Shown: positions 33,653-44,327, numbered from the stretch's first letter. The stretch is DNA of 64,000 bases from Bacteroidota bacterium (GCA_023441805.1 JAEZNO010000021.1:1-64000), one strand, 5' to 3'. Numbers and translations: made by a program. The notes: generated by a model not told the origin, from the letters alone.

Positions 33653-36319
33653 TTAAAGAGATATCTCTTTCGTACCAAATAGTAAAATTGCAAATCTCAA
33701 TCCTACCTGTTGAAATTCGGCACCACTAAAACCGGCAAAAACACCAATATTATATATAATATTACCGATTCCATAGCCTGGCTCAATGTAATTTTTGTTG
33801 GATGGCGAATAGAGATAGCTAAAAAACAAACTTTCATTCCATAACCTGTTTCTGAATCCTGGCAACCTCTTTAGAAGAATAAATGGTGATTTATACTGTA
33901 CATGACTTACAATGTAGTATTCGTTTGTACTAAACTCATATGCATCAAGCAACAGGAAATAAGGAAAGAATTCTTTAATACCGGCTATGAGTGGTCGTTT
34001 GGCAAAGTGTTGAAATTGTGGAAACCACATAGACGTTGTATCAGTAAAATATCCACCTTCGACCATATAATTCAGATTATCCTTTAATCCTAGGGTAACT
34101 TGTTGACTAACTGACACTTTGAATAAATTATAATCAGTATCAAAATGATTAAACGGAATTCCCCGTCTCCAACTAAAGGTTATCTCCGGATAATCGTTTA
34201 GTCCATAGTAAGGAATTTTTATTCCATCCTTGATATAGTAATATGGCATTGGCTTGTAACTCAATGACAATTCAGTCGAAAAGTCCTGATGAGCATCCAT
34301 TGAGTATTTTGGATTTTCAGGGATATTAGGCTTATAATCTTTTGTTTCCTTAAAAAAGAGTGAAAAAGCTGTTGCATTTGACAAGCTTTCGTTATTATTT
34401 ATGCGGATGTTCAATGACCCTTTGATAGTTCTGTGAAATTGCCTTTGCACTAATAAATCTACATACTCATTTAAAAAGAAACGAGCCGGATTTTCCTTAA
34501 ATATTAGTCCTTCAATTGTACTTTCTAAGGGATGTATACCATCGGGATTAAAATCAAATGTCTGTTTACCTGCTTTAAGGATTATCTTATTAAACTGTAA
34601 GTTATTAGTATATGAGTACTCCTCCTTCGGACCTAGTTTTGCTGATATTTCCCAAAAAAGCTTTTCACGTGCGAATGCATAACCAATCATTGGTTGTAAG
34701 GTAAGATATTGTTTGTTTGAAAGCTTTTTTTCAATAGCTAAATCAGTCTTGTATTTGAATCCATCAACAACATTAAAGTATATACTGAAGGGATTTATTA
34801 ATCCAATTGATCGAATTGAAAGCAATGAATCCTTCTTAAGTGAACCTCCGAAGATAATCTTGCTAAATAAGCCTGATCGTTTAATTGAGGCAAGAGTATC
34901 ATTTTTTGGTTTTCTCTCTGAAATCAGTTTTAATGAATCATGAACTCTGATACTTGTCACTTCATCAGCCGTTAGTGGAATTGGTCTTGTAATGTTCCAA
35001 AAGGCAGTGTCCATTTTTTTAGCATTACTGTCGACATTTATCTGATATTTTTGAACATAATCATGATTGTGTCTTAGTGAATCCTTTATTCTGATCTCGT
35101 CCTGTTTTTGTTGCATTCGCGCCAGCTTGTAAGCTTCAGACGTATTAAGTTCTTCTTTTTGCTCCAGTTCTGATATCTTTTTCTGTTTAGCAGCTATTTG
35201 TTCTTGCTTACGCTCATGGAATTTGGCCTCTTTTGAGTGAACTGCCTTTTGAATCTTTTGATCCTCTTTTTCCGAACCGTTATTAACCTTCAAATCCTTA
35301 TATTTAATAGTAGTATGATAGTCAAAAGTACCGCTGTTGCCCATTAGGTCCATGTCAATTTTCATTCTGTTAGTAACAGGTATCCAGGCGTTTTCTCTTA
35401 CTTCCTGATAGTTTTGAGTAAGTACCAATTTAACTCCCATCTGCTCTTCTTTTGAAATATCAAGATTAGCCAGACACCACAAACCATCTACAACATAAAT
35501 CCTGCCTGCAACATACTGTGCACCTTTCCCTTTAGGTATAATTGTAATTTTATGTACACTGTATGAACCATAATCCTTTCTTCCCTCATATTGATAATTA
35601 TAGTGCTTAAATGCACCCGGCCGAATAGGTGAAATGGCTGCTCCAAATCCATTAGGTCCATAAATATTTCCTGTTAAGAAACCAATAGCATTATTAGATT
35701 GATCCTCGGAAAATGAGGGAAAGGTATTTTTAATTGAAACAACCTTCTGTTTTGTGATATCGGGCGAAGTGAATTGAATTTCATTTACCGACTCTTGTAA
35801 ATAGGTATCACCTTCTTTGATATTTAATTCCTTAAGGTCATCTTTAGCCATCCATTTAACTAAGGGTGAAATCCGCTTGATTTGCAGGGTTCCCTTTATA
35901 TAAACATCAGCATCAAAACTTTTAACTAATTTGGCATAATAAGGAGCTTTTGCAATTACCATCCGCATTATTCTGTATGCAGGGTCTTCTTTACCTGAAA
36001 TGGTTACTTCACTGAGCTCATAGATCATGTATGGTAATATTATATTAAACGGCTGACTATCGTCCTTTAAATCAACCTGACGAATTACCTGTTGATAACC
36101 GAGACATTGGAATACACAAGTGTATATCCCTGCCGGTAATTCAATTTTGAAATAGCCTTCCTCATTTGCAACAGTACCTTGTGCAACTTCTCTTACATAG
36201 ATTGTTGAAAAGGATACAGGTTTACCATCTTCACTTTTCACTGTACCTGATAAAATCTGAGCAGTTGCTGTTACTGTAAATAGGATACTGAAAATTACGA
36301 GGTTAAGAAATTTCGTCAT
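33653..36319 (-). CDS. DUF5686 outer-membrane protein with carboxypeptidase-like regulatory domain
   Basis: An 888-residue outer-membrane protein. The signal peptide (1-20) ends TATAQ. A carboxypeptidase-regulatory-like domain (about 21-100: LSGTVKSEDGKPVSFSTIYV) precedes the DUF5686 region, which has a Lys/Glu-rich coiled segment around 370-430 and a C-terminal beta-barrel ending with an aromatic-rich strand. The start at 36319 gives the best signal peptide; an in-frame ATG at 36352 would add 11 residues. Family function is unknown; it lies divergent from the glycan operon. Confidence 0.88.
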   Translation of the reverse strand: MTKFLNLVIFSILFTVTATAQILSGTVKSEDGKPVSFSTIYVREVAQGTVANEEGYFKIELPAGIYTCVFQCLGYQQVIRQVDLKDDSQPFNIILPYMIYELSEVTISGKEDPAYRIMRMVIAKAPYYAKLVKSFDADVYIKGTLQIKRISPLVKWMAKDDLKELNIKEGDTYLQESVNEIQFTSPDITKQKVVSIKNTFPSFSEDQSNNAIGFLTGNIYGPNGFGAAISPIRPGAFKHYNYQYEGRKDYGSYSVHKITIIPKGKGAQYVAGRIYVVDGLWCLANLDISKEEQMGVKLVLTQNYQEVRENAWIPVTNRMKIDMDLMGNSGTFDYHTTIKYKDLKVNNGSEKEDQKIQKAVHSKEAKFHERKQEQIAAKQKKISELEQKEELNTSEAYKLARMQQKQDEIRIKDSLRHNHDYVQKYQINVDSNAKKMDTAFWNITRPIPLTADEVTSIRVHDSLKLISERKPKNDTLASIKRSGLFSKIIFGGSLKKDSLLSIRSIGLINPFSIYFNVVDGFKYKTDLAIEKKLSNKQYLTLQPMIGYAFAREKLFWEISAKLGPKEEYSYTNNLQFNKIILKAGKQTFDFNPDGIHPLESTIEGLIFKENPARFFLNEYVDLLVQRQFHRTIKGSLNIRINNNESLSNATAFSLFFKETKDYKPNIPENPKYSMDAHQDFSTELSLSYKPMPYYYIKDGIKIPYYGLNDYPEITFSWRRGIPFNHFDTDYNLFKVSVSQQVTLGLKDNLNYMVEGGYFTDTTSMWFPQFQHFAKRPLIAGIKEFFPYFLLLDAYEFSTNEYYIVSHVQYKSPFILLKRLPGFRNRLWNESLFFSYLYSPSNKNYIEPGYGIGNIIYNIGVFAGFSGAEFQQVGLRFAILLFGTKEISL

Positions 36320-36387
36320 AAATGCTATTTTCCTGTAAAAATAGTAAAACATCCTAAATATGTACCATCAAGTTAGTATCTTGAATT

Positions 36388-36418
36388 TTGCATTCATGGC
36401 TTAAAATGTATAACTTTG
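36388..36418 (+). promoter_or_regulatory. promoter of the glycoside hydrolase operon
   Basis: TTG at 36388-36390, a 20-bp spacer and TAACTTTG at 36411-36418, one of the best consensus matches here. The leader to the ATG at 36485 is about 60 bases. Confidence 0.7.
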
Positions 36419-36484
36419 AAACACATGATGGAACTTTAATTTTATAGAACTGTTTGATTGGTAAAGCAAATAAAACGAAATACT

Positions 36485-37867
36485 ATGAAGAAACTAGTAT
36501 TAGCATTCATTGCCGGTTTTATCATAATGGTCTCATACAGTCAGGATCCAAGAATCAGCGAAGGTAATCCATATACTTTGCCTGTTGTTGGAATCATTCC
36601 CGGACTTTCAGGCGATCAGCTATTAGATGTTGTTCAAAGACAAACCTTCAGATATTTTTGGGATTTTGCCCATCCGGTAAGTGGGATGGCCAGGGAACGC
36701 AGTAGTGGTAACTTTAATTATGGAGACGAAGTTGTTACAACAGGTGGTACAGGATTCGGTATCATGGCTATTGTGGTTGCATCACACAGAGGTTGGATTT
36801 CAAGAGATTCGGCTGCGAATCATCTTTTGAAAATTGTAAAGTTCCTGCTGAAAGCCGACTCGTATCATGGAGCATTCCCTCACTGGATGGATGGAGCTAC
36901 GGGTAAAACAATTCCATTTAGTCGAAAAGATGATGGTGCCGATTTGGTTGAGACCTCTTTTCTCTTCCAGGGATTATTGACTGCACGTCAATATTTTAAC
37001 GATAATGTACCTGCTGAAAATGAACTCCGGGACAAAATTAATATGATGTGGAATGATTTGGAGTGGAACTGGTTTACCCGGGATGGTCAAAATGTACTTT
37101 ACTGGCATTGGAGTCCTGATAACGGATGGGCTATGAATATGCCAATTCGAGGTTATAATGAATGCTTAATCACTTATTTTCTGGCAGCTTGCAGTGAAAA
37201 GTATCCGATTGAATCAAAAGTATATCATGAAGGATGGACCAGATCGTCTTTCTTTAGGAATGGTAAAGAATTCTATGGCTACAAATTACCGTTAGGATTT
37301 GATTATGGTGGACCTCTCTTCTTTGCCCACTATTCATTCCTTGGATTGGACCCGAGAGGATTGGAGGATGTTTATGCAAATTATTGGGAACAAAATGTTA
37401 ACCATACTCTTATCAATAGGGCTTATTGTATAGAAAATCCGGGTAGATTTACCGGATATGGAGAATTGTGTTGGGGATTAACCGCAAGTGACAACCAGGA
37501 TGGATATAATGCCCATGCTCCCGATAATGATTTAGGAGTTATTACCCCTACTGCAGCATTATCTTCATTCCCATATACTCCTAAATTCTCGATGCAGGCA
37601 TTAAGACATTTTTATTACAATCTCGGTGATAAGATCTGGAGCGAGTATGGGTTTGTAGATGCATTCAATGAATCCAAAAATTGGTATGCAAAATCGCATC
37701 TGGCCATCGACCAGGGGCCAATTATAGTAATGATTGAAAACTATCGTACAGGCCTTCTCTGGGATTTATTTATGAGCTCTCCTGAGGTTCAGATTGGATT
37801 GAAGAAGCTCAATTTCAAAAGCCCTCACCGCAGGCAAGTTGAATCAAGCTCTGACAATCAAAAGTAA
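36485..37867 (+). CDS. glucoamylase-like (PF10091/GH144-type) secreted glycoside hydrolase
   Basis: A 460-residue exported enzyme (signal peptide about 1-18, VSYSQ). The sequence LLDVVQRQTFRYFWDFAHPVSGMARERS opens the (alpha/alpha)6 domain of the glycoamylase-like family, followed by GGTGFGIMAIVVA, ETSFLFQGLLTARQYF, YWHWSPDNGW, GYNECLITYFLAA, YGELCWGLTASDNQDGYNAHAP and DQGPIIVMIENYRTG. Characterised Bacteroidota members of this type (GH144) are endo-beta-1,2-glucanases; beta-1,2-glucan as substrate is therefore plausible but unproven. First gene of the operon with GH43 and GH3. Confidence 0.88.
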   Translation: MKKLVLAFIAGFIIMVSYSQDPRISEGNPYTLPVVGIIPGLSGDQLLDVVQRQTFRYFWDFAHPVSGMARERSSGNFNYGDEVVTTGGTGFGIMAIVVASHRGWISRDSAANHLLKIVKFLLKADSYHGAFPHWMDGATGKTIPFSRKDDGADLVETSFLFQGLLTARQYFNDNVPAENELRDKINMMWNDLEWNWFTRDGQNVLYWHWSPDNGWAMNMPIRGYNECLITYFLAACSEKYPIESKVYHEGWTRSSFFRNGKEFYGYKLPLGFDYGGPLFFAHYSFLGLDPRGLEDVYANYWEQNVNHTLINRAYCIENPGRFTGYGELCWGLTASDNQDGYNAHAPDNDLGVITPTAALSSFPYTPKFSMQALRHFYYNLGDKIWSEYGFVDAFNESKNWYAKSHLAIDQGPIIVMIENYRTGLLWDLFMSSPEVQIGLKKLNFKSPHRRQVESSSDNQK

Positions 37868-37922
37868 TCATTTAATATTCTGCGTTCCAGTAATCTAACC
37901 TAAAACCAAAAAGAGCATCATC

Positions 37923-39704
37923 ATGAAGAGGATACTGTTTGCAATAGTATTAATCCTGGCAATTTTTGTTGCCTATAGTCAAAACCAGGGAACATACTGC
38001 AATCCAATGAATCTGGATTATGGCTATACTCCTATTCCGAACTTTGCAGAATGGGGAAAGCATAGAGCAACAGCTGATCCTGTTATCGTTACTTATAAGG
38101 GTGATTACTATCTTTTTTCAACTAATCAATGGGGCTATTGGTGGAGTGAAGACTTAGGCAAATGGCATTTTATTAAACGACATTTCTTAAAATCATATCA
38201 CGAAGGGTATGACGACTTATGCGCTCCGGCAGTATGGGTCCAGGGTGATACAATGCTTGTGTTCGGATCAACATATACTTCTTCATTTCCTATCTGGATG
38301 AGTACTGATCCTAAAGCCGGTGTATGGAGTGAAGCAATTGATTCACTCGAAATTGGTGGATGGGACCCGGCTTTTTTCGTTGATGATGATGCTAAGCTAT
38401 ACATGTATAATGGAAGTAGTAACCATTTCCCGCTATATGGAATCAGACTCGACAGGAAAACCTTTAAACCTTATGGAACTCGAAAGGAAATGCTGTTACT
38501 TGAACCCGAAAGATATGGATGGCAAAGGTTTGGAGAACATATGGATAATACATTTCTTGATCCTTTCATTGAAGGTGCATGGATGAATAAATATAATGGT
38601 AAATATTACCTGCAGTATGGAGCACCGGGAACAGAATTCAGCGGGTATGCTGATGGGGTTGCAGTTGGCAACAATCCACTTGGGCCTTTTGAGCATCAGT
38701 CATTACCTTTCTCTTATAAACCCGGAGGATTTGCCAGAGGCGCAGGTCATGGTGCTACCTTTCAGGATAAATGGGGAAATTACTGGCATGTAAGTACTAT
38801 TTCGGTCTCGGTTAAAAACAACTTCGAAAGAAGAAATGGCTTATGGCCTGCCGGATTTGATGATGACGGTGTTCTTTATTGTAATACTGCCTTCGGAGAT
38901 TACCCGCATTATCTACCCTCAGGTAAAGCTGACCATAGCGAAAGTCGCTTTACCGGATGGATGATTCTTAATTATAATAAACCTGTTACAGTATCCTCTA
39001 CTTTAGGGGGATATGTTGCCAATTACGCTGTCGATGAAAGGATACAAACTTATTGGAGTGCATTAACCGGTGATAGCGGTGAATGGATAGCATCAGATCT
39101 TGGTGAGGTATCAACTGTACATGCAATACAAATTAATTATGCTGATCAGGATGCTGAATTTCTTGGTAAGTCAGAAGGGGTTTTTCATCAATATAAGCTG
39201 TGGTCTTCACTCGATGGTAAGAAGTGGACAATCCTGACTGATAAAAGTAAAAATACTACTGATGTTCCCCATGATTACATTGAGCTGAGCAAACCTGTTG
39301 AAACCAGATATATTAAACTTGAAAACATTAAGATGCCTACAGGTAAATTTGCAATTAGTGGATTACGTATTTTTGGAACAGGACATGGAAGTCAGCCTGA
39401 TACTGTCTCTAATTTTATAGTCCTCAGAACAGCTAATGATAAGAGAAGTGCATGGCTTAGATGGACTCCGGTGGATAATGCTATAGGATACAATATTTAT
39501 TTAGGAATACATCCCGATAAATTATACAATTGTATTATGGTGTATGGGAGTAATGAATATTGGCTTAAAACGATGGATAAGGAAATGCCATATTATTTCT
39601 GCATTGAAGCATTTAATGAAAATGGAGTTTCAAAAAAAAGCCATGTAATATTATCGGAAGGTAACAAACCTGCTCCTTGGGACCCTATTAAGAAAACAAA
39701 GTAA
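37923..39704 (+). CDS. GH43 family glycoside hydrolase with discoidin domain
   Basis: A 593-residue exported enzyme (signal about 1-19, VAYSQ). The five-bladed propeller catalytic domain covers about 35-330, with likely base Asp in ATADPVIV, pKa-setting Asp in GWDPAFFVDDD and acid Glu in FIEGAWMNKYNGKYYLQYG. A discoidin (F5/8-type) module follows (about 350-485: YAVDERIQTYWSAL, WIASDLGEVSTVHAIQI), then a fibronectin III-like end. The family acts on arabinose- or xylose-containing and some galactan chains; the substrate is not determined. Confidence 0.9.
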   Translation: MKRILFAIVLILAIFVAYSQNQGTYCNPMNLDYGYTPIPNFAEWGKHRATADPVIVTYKGDYYLFSTNQWGYWWSEDLGKWHFIKRHFLKSYHEGYDDLCAPAVWVQGDTMLVFGSTYTSSFPIWMSTDPKAGVWSEAIDSLEIGGWDPAFFVDDDAKLYMYNGSSNHFPLYGIRLDRKTFKPYGTRKEMLLLEPERYGWQRFGEHMDNTFLDPFIEGAWMNKYNGKYYLQYGAPGTEFSGYADGVAVGNNPLGPFEHQSLPFSYKPGGFARGAGHGATFQDKWGNYWHVSTISVSVKNNFERRNGLWPAGFDDDGVLYCNTAFGDYPHYLPSGKADHSESRFTGWMILNYNKPVTVSSTLGGYVANYAVDERIQTYWSALTGDSGEWIASDLGEVSTVHAIQINYADQDAEFLGKSEGVFHQYKLWSSLDGKKWTILTDKSKNTTDVPHDYIELSKPVETRYIKLENIKMPTGKFAISGLRIFGTGHGSQPDTVSNFIVLRTANDKRSAWLRWTPVDNAIGYNIYLGIHPDKLYNCIMVYGSNEYWLKTMDKEMPYYFCIEAFNENGVSKKSHVILSEGNKPAPWDPIKKTK

Positions 39705-39721
39705 AACACATACTTATACTC

Positions 39722-42004
39722 ATGAAAAAGATAAGCCTCACTATCATCCTGTTAAACTTCCTGCTTGTATCATTTTCACAAAAGTCAGAAGTAAAGAAGA
39801 TGGATGATTTCATCAGCAGTTTGATGAAAAAGATGACTTTAGAAGAGAAAATCGGGCAATTAAATCTACCTGTATCAGAAGATATTGTAACCGGCCAGGC
39901 ATCCAGTTCAAATATTGGAAAAAAGATTAAGGATGGTCATGTCGGCGGTTTATTCAACATCAAAGGTGTTGAAAAAATCAGAGCCATGCAGCAGGTTGCA
40001 GTTGAAGAAAGCCGCCTCAAAATACCTTTAATATTCGGTATGGATGTCATTCATGGATATCAAACTGTATTTCCAATACCCCTGGGGCTGTCCTGTACCT
40101 GGGACAGAGATCTTATTGAACAAAGCGCCAGGATAGCAGCTCAGGAGGCTAGTGCAGATGGAATCTGCTGGACATTTTCACCAATGTTGGATTTGTGCCG
40201 CGATCCGAGATGGGGACGTATAGCAGAAGGCCCAGGTGAAGATCCGTATATCGGGTCTGAAATGGGGATTGCTATGACTCGTGGGTATCAGGGAACTGAT
40301 CTTAAAGCCAATAATACTATAATGGCCTGTATTAAACATTATGCATTGTATGGAGCATCGGAAGCAGGAAGAGACTATAATACAGTTGACATGAGCCTTG
40401 TTAGAATGTATAATGAGTATTTTCCACCCTACAAAGCTGCTATTGACGCAGGTGCCGGAAGTATAATGGCTTCGTTTAATGAAATTAACGGGGTGCCGGC
40501 AACAGCAAACAAGTGGCTGCTTACTGATGTTTTAAGAAACCAATGGGGTTTTAAAGGATTTGTTGTAACAGATTATACCGGCATCAATGAAATGGTCGCA
40601 CATGGTATTGGAGATTTACAGTATGTTTCAGCATTAGCACTTAAAGCAGGAGTTGATATGGATATGGTAGGTGAAGGGTTTCTGAGCACTTTGAAAAAAT
40701 CACTTGATGAAGGAAAAATTTCACAGAGAGAAATTGATATAGCTTGCAGAAGAGTGCTGGAAGCTAAATATAAACTTGGTTTGTTTGACGATCCATACAA
40801 ATATGCTGACCCTGAAAGAGCTAAAGCTGAGATTTATACTGATGCTAACAGGAAGATTGCAAGACAAATTGCAGCCAATAGTTTTGTCTTGTTAAAAAAT
40901 GACAAACATCTTTTGCCAGTGAAAAAGAATAGCAAAATAGCTCTTATAGGACCATTAGCTGATGCAAAAGAAAACATGCCGGGTACATGGAGTGTGGCTG
41001 CAGATTTCTCGAAAGCAATTTCAGTATTACAGGGTATGCGCGAAGTTATGAATGGTGTGGGTGAAATTAAATATGCCAAAGGATCAAATGTTTATCCAGA
41101 TTCACTTTTAGAGTCAAGAGTAAGTGTTTTTGGAAAGAATACCGGATGGGATGGCCGCAGTGAAGATGAAATGATTAAGGAAGCCGTTGATATTGCCAAC
41201 CAGTCAGATGTTGTAATAGCAGTTATGGGAGAAGCCGCAGAGATGAGTGGTGAATCCTCAAGCAGATCAGATATTGAACTACCTGATAACCAGAGACGAT
41301 TATTGAAAGCACTGTTACAAACAGGGAAACCGGTTGTAATGGTTCTTTTCACCGGCCGACCTCTTGCACTGAAATGGGAGCACGAAAATATACCGGCAAT
41401 TCTTAATGTTTGGTTTGGAGGAAGTGAAGCAGGCTATGCTATTGCTGATGTGTTATTTGGCGATGTAGTTCCTTCAGGAAAACTTACTACCAGTTTTCCA
41501 CAGAATGTTGGTCAGATACCAATTTATTATAATCACAAAAGTACTGGCCGACCACTACCTGAAGGACAGTGGTTCCAGAAGTTCCGGTCAAATTATCTAG
41601 ATGTATCAAATGATCCACTTTATCCATTCGGATTTGGTTTGAGTTACACAACATTCAGATATGGTCAACCTGTTATCAGCAGTAATACAATGAGAGCCAG
41701 TGAGAAACTGGAGATTAAGTTAAGTGTGACAAATACTGGTGATTATGACGCGGAAGAGGTTGTTCAACTCTACATACGTGATGTTGTAGGTTCAATTACG
41801 CGTCCAGTAAAAGAACTAAAAGATTTTCAAAAAATTAAACTCAGAAAAGGTGAATCTCGTCAGGTCATCTTTAACATTGGCATAGAAGACCTTAAGTTCT
41901 ACAATTCAGATTTAAAATATGTAGCAGAACCTGGTGAATTTAAAGTTTTTATTGGCGGAAACTCCAGAGATGTAAAGGAGGTTTCTTTCTCTCTAGTAGA
42001 ATAG
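39722..42004 (+). CDS. bglX: GH3 family beta-glucosidase (BglX-like)
   Basis: A 760-residue exported enzyme (signal about 1-19, LVSFSQ). It has the GH3 N-terminal barrel (MTLEEKIGQLN, FGMDVIHGYQTVFPIPLG, DLCRDPRWGRIAEGPGEDPY) with the nucleophile Asp in FVVTDYTG, the C-terminal sandwich with the acid/base Glu region VMGEAAEMSGESSSRSD, and a fibronectin III-like end (VVQLYIRDVVGSITRPVKEL). It cleaves terminal beta-glucose residues and is the last gene of the operon, 17 bp after GH43. Confidence 0.95.
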   Translation: MKKISLTIILLNFLLVSFSQKSEVKKMDDFISSLMKKMTLEEKIGQLNLPVSEDIVTGQASSSNIGKKIKDGHVGGLFNIKGVEKIRAMQQVAVEESRLKIPLIFGMDVIHGYQTVFPIPLGLSCTWDRDLIEQSARIAAQEASADGICWTFSPMLDLCRDPRWGRIAEGPGEDPYIGSEMGIAMTRGYQGTDLKANNTIMACIKHYALYGASEAGRDYNTVDMSLVRMYNEYFPPYKAAIDAGAGSIMASFNEINGVPATANKWLLTDVLRNQWGFKGFVVTDYTGINEMVAHGIGDLQYVSALALKAGVDMDMVGEGFLSTLKKSLDEGKISQREIDIACRRVLEAKYKLGLFDDPYKYADPERAKAEIYTDANRKIARQIAANSFVLLKNDKHLLPVKKNSKIALIGPLADAKENMPGTWSVAADFSKAISVLQGMREVMNGVGEIKYAKGSNVYPDSLLESRVSVFGKNTGWDGRSEDEMIKEAVDIANQSDVVIAVMGEAAEMSGESSSRSDIELPDNQRRLLKALLQTGKPVVMVLFTGRPLALKWEHENIPAILNVWFGGSEAGYAIADVLFGDVVPSGKLTTSFPQNVGQIPIYYNHKSTGRPLPEGQWFQKFRSNYLDVSNDPLYPFGFGLSYTTFRYGQPVISSNTMRASEKLEIKLSVTNTGDYDAEEVVQLYIRDVVGSITRPVKELKDFQKIKLRKGESRQVIFNIGIEDLKFYNSDLKYVAEPGEFKVFIGGNSRDVKEVSFSLVE

Positions 42005-42020
42005 AAAACAAATATTTTAA

Positions 42021-42063
42021 AAACCGGCCTTCATAAAATCACATGAGGGCCGGTTTGTTTTTT
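42021..42063 (+). terminator. terminator after the GH3 gene
   Basis: AAACCGGCCTTCAT (42021-42034) pairs with ATGAGGGCCGGTTT (42043-42056), one G-T pair, followed by a T-rich run. Confidence 0.88.
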
Positions 42064-42131
42064 AACAATTCATAGATTATTACGTTTCTTTTGTAATCAA
42101 CACATTAAGTTAATCACAATATTTATTCACG

Positions 42132-44177
42132 ATGAGTAAGAAGTTATACATTATGACATTACTGGCATTGTGGTTCAGTATGGATTCAGCGCTGTATGCG
42201 CAAAAAAACCAACTACCACCTATTATCGACCGTGAGCTATTATTTGGTAATCCAGAAATTGCATCAGGAAAACTTTCTCCTGACGGTAAATTCATTTCCT
42301 TTATTAAACCTTACAAAGGAACTCTGAACATATGGGTTAAAGGCGCAAATGAGAAGTTTGAAGATGCTCGCCCATTAACAGCTGACACTACCCGACCAAT
42401 CAGGTCATATTTCTGGTCAAAAGATTCTCGTTATATTCTTTATGTCCAGGATAAAGGTGGTGATGAAAACTTTAATATTTACTCAGTAGATCCGTCTGCC
42501 CAAGCCACTAAACATGGAATCCCTGAAAATAAAGACCTCACCAAATTGCAGGGAGTGAGAGTTTATATCTATGGTGTCGCTCACAATAATCCTGATATCG
42601 TATTTATAGGATTAAATGACAGGGACAAATCATGGCACGACCTGTATAAACTCAGTATTTCAACTGGAGAAAGAACCTTACTTTTTAAAAATACCGAAAA
42701 TGACAGGATTACAGGTTACTTCTTTGATTGGGATGATAAATTGAGATTAGCTATCCGTTCAAATCAGGATGGAAGTAATGATATAATGAGGGTTGATAAT
42801 GACAATCTGGAAAAAATATATACAACTACTGTTTTTGAAACTGCATATCCTATTGCTTTCGACAAAACAAATTCAAAATTCTATCTTGTCACAAATAAAG
42901 GGGATGACAGGAATTTGATACAACTTGTTCTATTTGATCCAATTAATCAAAAAGAGGTGTTTATAGAAAAAGACCCGTTGAACAGGGTTGACCTGGATGA
43001 TATTAATGTTTCTGAATTAACAAAGGAAATTATTTATACTCAGTATATTGATGAATATGAGCGATATGTGTGGAAAGATAAGAATTATGAAAAGGATTAC
43101 AACTATTTACAATCACAACTTCCGGACGTGAACATATATTTTAGCAGTTCAACAAAAGATGAACAATTGTGGTTAGTCAATGCAATGAGTGACACTGATC
43201 CGGGAGCTACATATTTATATGATCGTAAAAATCAGAAACTTACATTTCAGTATCGTCCGCGGCCTAATATTCCCCGTAATGATCTTGCTAAGGTCACACC
43301 TATTGAATATCCATCTTCTGATGGTCTGATAATTCCGGCATATCTTACATTGCCCAAAGGTGTGGAACCAAAGAACTTACCTCTTATTGTGTTTCCTCAT
43401 GGAGGCCCATGGTCAAGGGATATTTGGTCATACAATCCATACCTGCAATTCCTTGCTAACCGGGGTTATGCCGTATTATCACCAAATTTCAGGGGATCAA
43501 CCGGATATGGAAAGAAATTTCTCAACGCAGGTAATAATGAATGGGGGAAAAAGATGCAGGATGACCTGACATGGGGCGTCAAGTATTTAATTGAACAAGG
43601 AATAGCAGATCCCGACAAAATTGGAATTATGGGAGGATCATACGGTGGTTATGCAACATTAGCAGGTTTGGCCTTTACACCAGAAGTCTATGCATGTGGC
43701 GTTTCAATAGTTGGTCCTTCAAATTTAATTACTTTACTAAATTCAATCCCACCATATTGGGAGGCAGTAAGAACTGAATTCCATGAAAGAATGGGCAATC
43801 CGGAAACACCTGAAGGAAAAGCCTTACTTGAAAAAGCTTCACCATTGAATTCAGCATCAAACATAAAAGCTCCGCTACTGGTAATTCAAGGTGCCAATGA
43901 TCCCAGGGTTAAGATTCATGAGTCAGATCAAATTGTAATTGCTTTAAGGGAAAGAGGTGCACCTGTTGAATATATTGTTGCACCCGATGAAGGTCATGGT
44001 TTCGCGAATCCTGTAAATAATATGGCTATGCTTGCTGCTTCTGAGAAATTCCTGGCAAAATATCTAGGCGGCAGATATCAGGAAAGTATGACTCCGGAAG
44101 TTGAAAAACGACTTAAGGATATTACAATGGATATCAGAAACGTCAAATTAATTACGCAATCTGAAATTGAGAATTAG
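42132..44177 (+). CDS. S9 family (prolyl oligopeptidase-type) secreted peptidase
   Basis: A 681-residue serine peptidase with a signal peptide (about 1-23, ALYAQ). The N-terminal propeller (about 35-400) shields a C-terminal alpha/beta-hydrolase domain with the nucleophile Ser in GIMGGSYGGYATLAG, the Asp in VIQGANDPRV and the His in PDEGHGFANP: an intact triad. Also HGGPWSRD, the oxyanion region. It hydrolyses short peptides; a terminator separates it from the glycan operon. Confidence 0.94.
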   Translation: MSKKLYIMTLLALWFSMDSALYAQKNQLPPIIDRELLFGNPEIASGKLSPDGKFISFIKPYKGTLNIWVKGANEKFEDARPLTADTTRPIRSYFWSKDSRYILYVQDKGGDENFNIYSVDPSAQATKHGIPENKDLTKLQGVRVYIYGVAHNNPDIVFIGLNDRDKSWHDLYKLSISTGERTLLFKNTENDRITGYFFDWDDKLRLAIRSNQDGSNDIMRVDNDNLEKIYTTTVFETAYPIAFDKTNSKFYLVTNKGDDRNLIQLVLFDPINQKEVFIEKDPLNRVDLDDINVSELTKEIIYTQYIDEYERYVWKDKNYEKDYNYLQSQLPDVNIYFSSSTKDEQLWLVNAMSDTDPGATYLYDRKNQKLTFQYRPRPNIPRNDLAKVTPIEYPSSDGLIIPAYLTLPKGVEPKNLPLIVFPHGGPWSRDIWSYNPYLQFLANRGYAVLSPNFRGSTGYGKKFLNAGNNEWGKKMQDDLTWGVKYLIEQGIADPDKIGIMGGSYGGYATLAGLAFTPEVYACGVSIVGPSNLITLLNSIPPYWEAVRTEFHERMGNPETPEGKALLEKASPLNSASNIKAPLLVIQGANDPRVKIHESDQIVIALRERGAPVEYIVAPDEGHGFANPVNNMAMLAASEKFLAKYLGGRYQESMTPEVEKRLKDITMDIRNVKLITQSEIEN

Positions 44178-44222
44178 AGTACTATAGTTTTGAATTTAGA
44201 AATCTGGCAATTATTCATGCCA

Positions 44223-44259
44223 AACGAGGCTTTCTTTAAAAGACGGCCTCGTTTTTTTT
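44223..44259 (+). terminator. terminator after the S9 peptidase gene
   Basis: AACGAGGC (44223-44230) pairs with GCCTCGTT (44246-44253), followed by a run of T. Confidence 0.88.
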
Positions 44260-44327
44260 GTCTTAATTGTAAATTAATAATTGTACATAAGTTGAACATT
44301 AGTTAATCATTATCTGTACAAATATGT

